A stretch of DNA of 5,317 nt from an uncultured Oribacterium sp. (GTDB lineage: Bacteria > Bacillota > Clostridia > Lachnospirales > Lachnospiraceae). The stretch is from the NCBI GenBank assembly GCA_938030845.1, contig CALHIC010000554.1, positions 1 to 5,317 of the forward strand, written 5' to 3'. The position numbers and the translations under genes are program-made. Each line of letters starts with the position of its first letter. Position 1 is the first letter of the stretch. The notes below the pieces were generated by a model. The model had not been told where the DNA came from. It saw only the letters and a list, made by a program, of their open reading frames with translations, and made no database searches. This document shows, one piece after another, positions 1 to 5,317 of the stretch.

Positions 1-515
1 ATATCAATAGCCTTTCCTTTATAATGCACCGCATAATTGCTTAGGTTGATTACCAAGTCTTCGTAGGCGATATATTTGCCCTTTCGTAAAAGGTCTTCTC
101 CCCCTTCCTTTTCTTTCTCTTCCTCCAAAGGCGGAGAAAAGACATGCTGGCTTCTTCGCAAAACCGCCTTCACTCTGGCTACCAGCTCCTTGGTATCAAA
201 GGGCTTTAGCATATAGTCGTCCGCTCCAAGCTCTAAGCCCAGCACCTTATCAAAGGTCTCTCCCTTTGCGGAAAGCATGATAATGGGCACATTGGAGCTT
301 GTGCGTATCCTTCTGCAAACCTCGTAGCCATCTATTCCCGGAAGCATCAGGTCTAAAATAATCAGTGCCACCGGCTCTTTTTCCAAACTTTTCAAGGCTT
401 CTTCCCCGTCTTCACAGATTCGGGTATCGTAGCACTCCTTTTCCAGATAAAGGGAAACCAGCTCTGCAATGGAGCTGTCATCATCCACAATCAAGATTTT
501 TTGTTTCTCCGCCAT
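1..515 (-). CDS. OmpR/PhoB-type response regulator, 3' end cut by window edge
   Basis: Two-component response regulator acting in the cytoplasm as a phosphorylation-controlled DNA-binding transcription factor. I translated 171 residues from the ATG at 513-515. The receiver domain covers about residues 5-121. It has the acidic pocket D11-D12 in ILIVDDDSS, the phosphoacceptor D55 in LIILDLMLPGIDGYE, S82 in the Thr/Ser switch position (IIMLSAK) and the conserved lysine K104 in DDYMLKPF. A charged linker rich in Glu and Lys (about residues 128-147) follows. The protein then enters the first strands of a winged-helix output domain (IAYEDLVINL...YAVHYKGKAID), typical of the OmpR/PhoB class. The helix-turn-helix itself lies beyond the left edge, so the target cannot be judged. 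The start is fixed by AGGAGG four bases upstream and by the fold beginning at once. A partner histidine kinase is expected beyond the left edge, which is inference. The class is sure; the specific regulator is not identifiable. Confidence 0.96.
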   Translation of the reverse strand, partial: MAEKQKILIVDDDSSIAELVSLYLEKECYDTRICEDGEEALKSLEKEPVALIILDLMLPGIDGYEVCRRIRTSSNVPIIMLSAKGETFDKVLGLELGADDYMLKPFDTKELVARVKAVLRRSQHVFSPPLEEEKEKEGGEDLLRKGKYIAYEDLVINLSNYAVHYKGKAID

Positions 516-519
516 GCTT

Positions 520-525
520 CCTCCT
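520..525 (-). promoter_or_regulatory. Shine-Dalgarno site of the response regulator
   Basis: On the minus strand a perfect AGGAGG lies four bases (AAGC) before the ATG at 513-515. It confirms the start of the response regulator. Confidence 0.85.
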
Positions 526-555
526 TTCTACTATCTTCCAATGTTTAATATTCTA

Positions 556-584
556 AAAATATCTAGACCTACTCTTTTCTTCAA
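556..584 (-). promoter_or_regulatory. candidate sigma-A-type promoter for the response regulator
   Basis: On the minus strand TTGAAG (579-584) is followed after exactly 17 bases by TATTTT (556-561). Each hexamer matches the housekeeping consensus at four of six positions. It lies in the 119-base gap between the mutS2 stop and the response regulator start, about 40 bases before the start codon. The surrounding sequence is AT-rich, so chance matches are easy. The gene may instead be read from mutS2 transcripts, since no good terminator separates them. Confidence 0.3.
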
Positions 585-599
585 TCTGTATAGGAACTT

Positions 600-617
600 A
601 AGCAGCTCCTGCTTTTT
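600..617 (+). terminator. possible weak terminator, plus-strand direction
   Basis: AAGCAG-CTC-CTGCTT forms a six-base-pair stem with a three-base loop, and on the plus strand the stem runs into a T-rich tail (TTTTTCTT). This is the shape of a weak intrinsic terminator for transcription entering mutS2 antisense from the left. In the minus direction, in which all the genes run, the A-rich tract lies before the stem and no T tract follows, so it should not end the mutS2 transcript. The stem is short and the call is tentative. Confidence 0.2.
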
Positions 618-634
618 CTTCTATCACAGACTTT

Positions 635-2998
635 CTACTTCTTAAAGAAGGCAATGCTGACGCCGTCAGAACCTTCCCCATACTCTCCTAAACGGAAGGA
701 TTCGATATGCTTATTCTTTTTTAGGCATTCCTGCACCATCTTTCGAAGGGCTCCGGTACCTCTTCCATGAACGATTCGCACCTGCGGCAGTCTTGCCAAA
801 AAGGCGTCATCCAAATATTTATTCAACTCCGGCAATGCGTCCGCCGTCATTTTTCCGATTAAGTTAATTTCCGGAGAGATGCCCAGCACCTTTCCTCTTC
901 CAATGGAAGCGACTTTTCCCTGATTCTTCTCCGGCTTTTCCTTTTCCTTATGCTGGATGAATTCCACATCCTTGGCGGAAACCTTGGTGCGAAGCATTCC
1001 GGCAGTGACGGTAAACATTCCGTTTTTATCCGGCAGGGTGGTAACGGTTGCCACCATATCGTGCATACTCAAAACCCTTACCTTGTCTCCGATGGCAAGC
1101 TTCTTTAAGGAAATGGTCTGGGAGGGACCCTTTACCAGGGTAGAGGACAGGGCCTCGTCATTTTCCCGTATCTTTTGGTGCAGCTTGGTTCTGGTCTTTT
1201 CTCCCTCTAAGGCACTGCTCTTTCCTGCCTCCTGACGCCGTAATTCCTTTACCACCTGGTCAGCGGTTTCCTTAGCCTCCCGTAAAATCTGGGCAGCCTC
1301 TTCTCTGGCTCTTTGCAGGATTTTTTCTCTTCCCTTTTCGATGCCTTTGGTGGATTCTCTGGCCCGCTGCTTTAGGCTCTCCACCTCTGCCTTGTACCGC
1401 TCGATTTCTTCCTTTTCCCTCTGGGCAAGGCGTTTGGTATTTTCCAAATCTGCAATCACATCTTCAAAATGCAGGTCTTCCTCTCCCAAACGGTTCTTTG
1501 CAGAGGCAATGATGTCCTTTCGAAGACCAAGCTTCTCCGCAATGGCAAAGGCGTTGGACTTTCCGGGCACACCGATCAGCAAATGATAGGTGGGGCGCAG
1601 GCTTTCCACATCGAAGGCGCAGGCGGCATTTTCCACTCCCTCTGTAGAAAGGGCGTAAAGCTTCACCTCCGCATAGTGGGTGGTGGCCAGGGTTCGAATC
1701 CCCTTTTGGAAGAGGTGGTCTAAAATTGCCAAAGCCAATGCGGCTCCCTCTGTAGGATCTGTTCCCGCTCCCAACTCATCAAAAAGGCAGAGACAGTCTT
1801 CCCTGGCCCCCTGTAAAATCCGCACCGTATTGGTCATGTGGGAGGAGAAGGTGGAAAGGCTTTGCTCAATGCTTTGCTCATCTCCGATATCCGCATAAAT
1901 CTCCCGATACACCGTAATGCTGGAGCCTTGGAAAGCCGGAATAAAGAGTCCCGCCTGCCCCATGAGCTGAAACAGTCCCAAGGTCTTTAAGCAAACCGTC
2001 TTACCCCCGGTGTTGGGACCGGTAATCACCAAAAGGCTGAAGTCATCTCCCAGGCGAATGCTGATGGGCACCACTTTGTCTTTGGGGATCAGAGGGTGAC
2101 GGGCATCCAAAAGCACCGTCTTTCGCTCCTGATTCAAGATAGGCTTTACCCCGTCCATCTTATTGGCCAGCTTGGCCTTGGCAAAAACAAAGTCCAAATG
2201 ACTTAAAATCTTTACATTTTCCCCCAATTCCTCCGTAAAGGGTGCTAAAGAAAGAGAAAGCTGTAAAAGAATCTTCTCCACTTCCTTCTTTTCTAAAGAC
2301 AAAAGCTCCCGCATATCATTTTCCAGCTGTACAATGGAGAAGGGCTCCATAAAAAGAGTAGCCCCTGAGCTACTTTCGTCATGAACAATTCCCCGGAAAG
2401 CATTTTTATACTCTGCCTTAACAGGGAATACGTGTCTTCCGTTTCGAAGGGTTATGACCGGATCCTGCAGCATGGAACGGTTATGCTGTAAAATGCGATT
2501 TAACTCCTGATTGATTTTTTCCTCTAAGCCCTTTTCCTTCCTACGCAGCTGGGAAAGCTCCGGACTGGCATCATCCGCCAGCTCCTCTTCGGAAAGAATA
2601 CAGCGTTGCAGCTCTCTTCGAACTTCATCCAAGGGCGCTAAAGCCTGAAAATACTCCTGCAAAGCATCTTCCCGCTCTTCTCCCTGTTCCTTCGCCTTTT
2701 TCGTCTTTTCTAAAATCAGGATAATGTCATAAAGCTCCGGAATGGAAAGGGCTGTGGATAAGGCTAAACGGGAAAAATAGGGGCGGATTTCTTTGATTCC
2801 CCGAAAGGAAATGCCACCCCCTAAACGAATACGGTCTTGAGCCGCCTCTGTCTCCGAAAGACTCTGCTCCACCTCTAAAAAGGAAGAAGAAGGCTCTAAG
2901 GCCTTCAGCTTCTCCTTACCCAAAGAAGAGTCCGCCTCCTCCACTAATCGGTCTATGATTTTGTAAAACTCCAATGTCTTTAAGACCTTTTGGTTCAT
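635..2998 (-). CDS. mutS2: MutS2 (MutSB/RqcU) ATPase with C-terminal Smr domain
   Basis: MutS paralogue of 787 residues, the usual family length (about 785). Family members lack the mismatch-recognition domain. They are linked to recombination control and, in Bacillus, to sensing and splitting of collided ribosomes. Order: helical core/clamp region (about 1-300); ATPase with Walker A GPNTGGKT (327-334), signature SLSTFSSHM (380-388), Walker B LCLFDELGAGTDP with D407-E408, and H441 in ATTHYAE; a long charged coiled coil (about 512-620); a small KOW-like beta domain (about 632-680); and an Smr domain (about 708-787) with HGRGTGALR at 744-752. The ATPase motifs are all intact. The first Smr motif, normally LDLRG, reads INLIG at 711-715, so Smr nuclease activity is doubtful. 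The ATG start has a partial Shine-Dalgarno, AAAGGGA, four bases upstream, and the N-terminus (MNQKVLKTLEFYKI) fits the family. It starts 27 bases after the glucokinase stop, so co-transcription is likely. It ends in TAG. Confidence 0.98.
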   Translation of the reverse strand: MNQKVLKTLEFYKIIDRLVEEADSSLGKEKLKALEPSSSFLEVEQSLSETEAAQDRIRLGGGISFRGIKEIRPYFSRLALSTALSIPELYDIILILEKTKKAKEQGEEREDALQEYFQALAPLDEVRRELQRCILSEEELADDASPELSQLRRKEKGLEEKINQELNRILQHNRSMLQDPVITLRNGRHVFPVKAEYKNAFRGIVHDESSSGATLFMEPFSIVQLENDMRELLSLEKKEVEKILLQLSLSLAPFTEELGENVKILSHLDFVFAKAKLANKMDGVKPILNQERKTVLLDARHPLIPKDKVVPISIRLGDDFSLLVITGPNTGGKTVCLKTLGLFQLMGQAGLFIPAFQGSSITVYREIYADIGDEQSIEQSLSTFSSHMTNTVRILQGAREDCLCLFDELGAGTDPTEGAALALAILDHLFQKGIRTLATTHYAEVKLYALSTEGVENAACAFDVESLRPTYHLLIGVPGKSNAFAIAEKLGLRKDIIASAKNRLGEEDLHFEDVIADLENTKRLAQREKEEIERYKAEVESLKQRARESTKGIEKGREKILQRAREEAAQILREAKETADQVVKELRRQEAGKSSALEGEKTRTKLHQKIRENDEALSSTLVKGPSQTISLKKLAIGDKVRVLSMHDMVATVTTLPDKNGMFTVTAGMLRTKVSAKDVEFIQHKEKEKPEKNQGKVASIGRGKVLGISPEINLIGKMTADALPELNKYLDDAFLARLPQVRIVHGRGTGALRKMVQECLKKNKHIESFRLGEYGEGSDGVSIAFFKK

Positions 2999-3025
2999 TC
3001 TATCCCTTTCTACTTTTCACCGAAC

Positions 3026-3979
3026 TTATTCCTTATCCAGCATCAGCTTTGCACAGCCGTAAATTCCCGCATCATTTCCAAGCTTAGCCAGCATAAGCTC
3101 CGCCTTCTTATTGAGAATTGGTGTATGTTCCTCATAATGCTTCTTAATAATCTGTAAGAGGAAGTCTCCTGCTCGGGAAACGCCTCCACCGATAACGAAA
3201 ACCTCCGGATCCGCAATCATGGAAACCTGCGCCAAAACAATCCCCAGATAACGCATACTGCATTCCAGGCTTGTGCTGGCCAGAATATCTCCCTCCTTGG
3301 CCGCCTCGCAAACAATCTTTGCGGTAAGGGCCTTTCCATAGATACGAAGAGAAGAAGGATCTCTGAACATCCGAAGAAAACGCTCTGCCTCCTTCACAAT
3401 TCCGGTAGCGGAAGCCACCTGCTCCAGACAGCCCATACCGCCGCAGGCACAACGCTCTCCCTCCACATCCCGCACATGGATGTGTCCGATTTCCGCTCCT
3501 GCACCATGAGCGCCGGTAACAATTTTGCCATGCAGAATCAAACCGCCACCTACGCCGGTTCCCAAAGTCACCATCAGCAAATCCGAGAAACCTCTTCCTC
3601 CTCCCTGCCAAAGCTCTCCAAGGGCCGCCACATTGGCATCATTTCCTACCGCACAGGGAATCTTTCCTCCCATCAGCTCTCTCATGATTTTTGCCGGATA
3701 AATGTCTTTCCAGCCTAGATTTACCGCAACAGGCACATGTCCGTCCGGCTCTACCGGTCCGGGAACACCGATTCCGATCCCTGCCACATCCTCATAGGCA
3801 ATGGTTTTCTCCGCCAAATGCTTCTTTAACTCCTCAGCCACATCCGGAAGAATATACTTTCCCTGCTCCGCCTTTCTGGTGAGCACCTCCCATTTGTCCA
3901 ACAGTACGCCGTTATAGGTAAAGATACCGCATTTTACGGAAGTTCCCCCTACATCAATGCCTACGCAATATTGATTCAT
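3026..3979 (-). CDS. glcK: ROK-family glucokinase
   Basis: Cytoplasmic kinase of 317 residues, probably phosphorylating glucose to glucose-6-phosphate with ATP at the entry to glycolysis. Visible motifs in order: N-terminal phosphate-binding loop GIDVGGTSVKCGIF (7-20); GIGVPGPV (69-76) and VNLGWKDI (86-93), wording typical of the Gram-positive glucokinase subgroup; catalytic D114 in VGNDANVAALGE; TLGTGVGGGLI (138-148); sugar-contacting E163 and H166 in AEIGHIHV; the ROK zinc motif CACGGMGCLE with C177, C179 and C184; and IGGGVSRAG (263-271). There is no N-terminal DNA-binding domain, so it is an enzyme and not a ROK repressor. I chose the ATG at 3977-3979 because AGGAGG lies six bases before it and the fold begins at residue 4. 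An in-frame GTG 30 bases upstream would place the ribosome site inside the gene. Glucose as substrate is inferred from the family; another hexose such as N-acetylmannosamine is possible but less likely. Confidence 0.95.
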   Translation of the reverse strand: MNQYCVGIDVGGTSVKCGIFTYNGVLLDKWEVLTRKAEQGKYILPDVAEELKKHLAEKTIAYEDVAGIGIGVPGPVEPDGHVPVAVNLGWKDIYPAKIMRELMGGKIPCAVGNDANVAALGELWQGGGRGFSDLLMVTLGTGVGGGLILHGKIVTGAHGAGAEIGHIHVRDVEGERCACGGMGCLEQVASATGIVKEAERFLRMFRDPSSLRIYGKALTAKIVCEAAKEGDILASTSLECSMRYLGIVLAQVSMIADPEVFVIGGGVSRAGDFLLQIIKKHYEEHTPILNKKAELMLAKLGNDAGIYGCAKLMLDKE

Positions 3980-3985
3980 CTTATC

Positions 3986-3991
3986 CCTCCT
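3986..3991 (-). promoter_or_regulatory. Shine-Dalgarno site that decides the glucokinase start
   Basis: Perfect AGGAGG on the minus strand, six bases before the ATG at 3977-3979. It favours this start over the in-frame GTG at 4007-4009, which has no comparable site before it. Confidence 0.85.
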
Positions 3992-3992
3992 C

Positions 3993-4006
3993 TGTAGCAA
4001 GCTACA
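3993..4006 (-). other. small CUUG-loop hairpin just before the glucokinase ribosome site
   Basis: The minus strand reads TGTAG-CTTG-CTACA, a perfect five-base-pair stem closing G-C on a CUUG tetraloop, a known stable loop type. It ends one base before the purine-rich AGAGGAGGG stretch. No T tract follows, so it is not a terminator. It could act as a 5' stabiliser or a weak modulator of ribosome access. It could also be a chance structure, since five base pairs arise easily. Confidence 0.3.
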
Positions 4007-4054
4007 CACCTTACTCTTCTGAATGTTTCTATAAGCACATGGATGAAGCTTTTT

Positions 4055-5317
4055 CTATTTTACCCGAATAGCTTCTTCTCTGTTTCGATATGCCAAGAAT
4101 AAATCCGTTCCCCCGAACTGAATTTTTGACAAAGAACGAATGTATTGCAAACCTTCTTCGGTCTCCCCATTATAACGCAGTCTGCCTTGAAAATCATAAA
4201 CTTTAAAATATTTCTCTTGATAGAGAATCACCTTGTCCTGACTTAATTCCATGTTGTTGCCCATAAAGTCTATGGGTTTATCCAGAATTTTCTCTCCGGT
4301 CTTTCGGAAAATCAAAAGTCTATAGGGTTTTTCCTGCTTTTTCTTTTTACTTCCGGAAGAGACTTTTGTCTTTTGCTTTTCTTTACCGGGATTCTCTTTG
4401 CTTTCCGTAAGGGTACTTCCGCTTGCTACAGGACTTTGTTTCTTTTTCTTCGTCTCTTTAGTATTGCCACCCTTTGCGCCCTCTTTACCACCGGACTTTC
4501 CCCCATCCTCCTGGGGCTCGCCTCTTTGATCCGTAAGAACTGCAAGATAGTTATTATCATAGGAAATCATCCGAATCGTTTCCGGAATTTCCACCTTCTT
4601 CTTCAGCTCCGGGCTGGTTCTTACTTTCGTAGAGAAGAAAGCCAAGCCTCCGTCATACGCCGCAAAGGATTCCTCATCGGTAAAAAAATGCACTCTTCCT
4701 ACAATGCCCCCGGAAAAATCATCGGTAAAGCCCCCTACCACTCGGTCAGCACCGGCATTTTTCCCTAAGGAAGAAAAATTATAATAAACCACTCTGGATT
4801 TCACAGCGGTCTGCTCCAAATGGGCAAATGCCACACAGAGCTCTGTTCCATCCGGAGAAACGGACAAATCCATGGGATAACCGTCTCCCGACATCACCGA
4901 CTTTATGCCGATGTCCAGATTTTTGCCCTCCTTGGAAAATACCGTGATATAGGTTCCCTGATCCTCCGACAAAAGCGCATAAACCACACCTTTTTCGGAA
5001 ATCCGTAATTTTTCTATGGTACTGGGAGCTTCTCCCTGCCCGCTAAGTCCCTGGGAAGAAAAAATATACAGCTTGGTGCCGCCCTGCTCTCCGATGACAG
5101 CATAATCTCCGGAGACGGAAACCAGGGCTCGCCCCATTTCAAAGGCCTGATCCCAAAGCACCTTTCCCTGGGAAGAAACATATTTCGCTCCGTCCTTACT
5201 GAGTTTGATTACCCCATCCCGGTAAGGAAAATAGCTGTATTCCTCCTCTACATCCTTACTTTCTTCCAAAGCCCACTTAAAGCTTGATACAAACTCTGTT
5301 GGTTGATCTTGAATAAA
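4055..5317 (-). CDS. DUF5711-type predicted beta-propeller protein, 5' end cut by window edge
   Basis: The frame stays open to the right edge (420 residues visible, ending TAG). A TTG at 5267-5269 is an internal codon, not a start: the 16 residues before it continue as plausible protein and no ribosome site precedes it. The visible part is a series of about eight blade-like units, each with two or three short beta strands and a turn such as KEGK, SPDGT or FQGR. SGDGYPMDLSVSPDGTELCVA (split: SGDGYPMDL, then SVSPDGTELCVA) and SRVVYYNFSSLGK resemble the DUF5711 family of Clostridia. Members often carry an N-terminal membrane anchor, which here would lie outside the window. Function is unknown and I propose none. 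The odd part is a hydrophilic insertion of about 67 residues (4328-4528) between two strands of one blade, with 18 Lys and 11 Gly and two KKKKQ boxes. The gene ends 75 bases before the glucokinase. Family call is from recognition only. Confidence 0.82.
   Translation of the reverse strand, partial: FIQDQPTEFVSSFKWALEESKDVEEEYSYFPYRDGVIKLSKDGAKYVSSQGKVLWDQAFEMGRALVSVSGDYAVIGEQGGTKLYIFSSQGLSGQGEAPSTIEKLRISEKGVVYALLSEDQGTYITVFSKEGKNLDIGIKSVMSGDGYPMDLSVSPDGTELCVAFAHLEQTAVKSRVVYYNFSSLGKNAGADRVVGGFTDDFSGGIVGRVHFFTDEESFAAYDGGLAFFSTKVRTSPELKKKVEIPETIRMISYDNNYLAVLTDQRGEPQEDGGKSGGKEGAKGGNTKETKKKKQSPVASGSTLTESKENPGKEKQKTKVSSGSKKKKQEKPYRLLIFRKTGEKILDKPIDFMGNNMELSQDKVILYQEKYFKVYDFQGRLRYNGETEEGLQYIRSLSKIQFGGTDLFLAYRNREEAIRVK
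4328..4528 (-). other. lysine/glycine-rich low-complexity insertion in the DUF5711 protein
   Basis: About 67 residues with 18 Lys, 11 Gly and 9 acidic residues, and almost no hydrophobic ones. They lie between the strands YLAVLTD and YRLLIFRKTGEK, which would otherwise sit next to each other in one propeller blade. Two KKKKQ boxes lie 34 residues apart. The stretch is predicted to be a disordered loop. The DNA has runs of T on the plus strand (A on the coding strand) that could expand or contract by slippage. The reading frame is intact throughout. Confidence 0.75.

Noticed and set aside
365..556. Plus-strand open frame opposite the response regulator start
   Set aside because: It covers the receiver domain and the gap antisense, with no motif and no ribosome site.
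3144..3611. 155-codon open frame on the minus strand inside the glucokinase
   Set aside because: It overlaps the well-supported ROK gene in another frame, and its Arg/Gly/Ser-rich composition is typical of a frame shadow.
4007..4009. GTG as an alternative start of the glucokinase, adding 10 residues
   Set aside because: The added residues would contain the strong AGGAGG, have no ribosome site of their own, and extend beyond where the ROK fold normally begins.
4020..4054. Possible terminator or promoter after the DUF5711 stop
   Set aside because: The only inverted repeat (AAGC...GCTT) is four base pairs with no T tract, and the TATAGA found there has no acceptable -35 partner at the right distance.
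4373..4768. 131-codon open frame on the plus strand
   Set aside because: It lies wholly opposite the DUF5711 gene, its protein shows no recognisable motif, and its start region has no ribosome site. It is a shadow of the low-complexity coding strand.
5267..5269. TTG as the start of the DUF5711 gene
   Set aside because: The frame stays open through the right edge, the upstream residues look like coding sequence, and no ribosome site precedes the TTG. The gene is partial.
1..5317. Mobile element, CRISPR array, tRNA or rRNA gene, or defence system
   Set aside because: I saw no transposase or integrase motifs, spaced direct repeats, cloverleaf-like sequence or defence-type domains. The genes are housekeeping or signalling types with even composition.

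Overview
The window holds four genes, all reading leftward on the minus strand, tightly packed and without mobile or foreign DNA. In transcription order (right to left) they are: a predicted beta-propeller protein of the DUF5711 type (5' end cut by the right edge), a ROK-family glucokinase, the MutS2 ATPase, and an OmpR/PhoB-type response regulator (3' end cut by the left edge). The protein signatures, strong AGGAGG ribosome binding sites and moderate G+C point to a Firmicute. The DUF5711 and glucokinase subtypes and the wording of the MutS2 Smr domain suggest the Clostridia, probably Lachnospiraceae. That placement comes from family recognition, not from a search.

Layout: 4055-5317 is DUF5711. 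A 75-base gap follows, holding a small hairpin and a strong Shine-Dalgarno site. The glucokinase is at 3026-3979. A 27-base gap leads to mutS2 at 635-2998. A 119-base gap contains a weak candidate promoter and a small hairpin, and then comes the response regulator at 513-515 running to the left edge. The glucokinase and mutS2 are close enough to be co-transcribed. The response regulator may have its own promoter. No stretch over 300 bases lacks a gene.

Functionally this looks like a housekeeping neighbourhood: glucose phosphorylation, ribosome or DNA quality control, and the receiver half of a two-component system whose kinase is probably beyond the left edge. I see no evidence for a new multi-gene system. 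The two points most worth checking are a lysine/glycine-rich, low-complexity insertion of about 67 residues inside the predicted propeller of the DUF5711 protein, and a degenerate first motif (INLIG in place of LDLRG) in the Smr domain of an otherwise intact MutS2.
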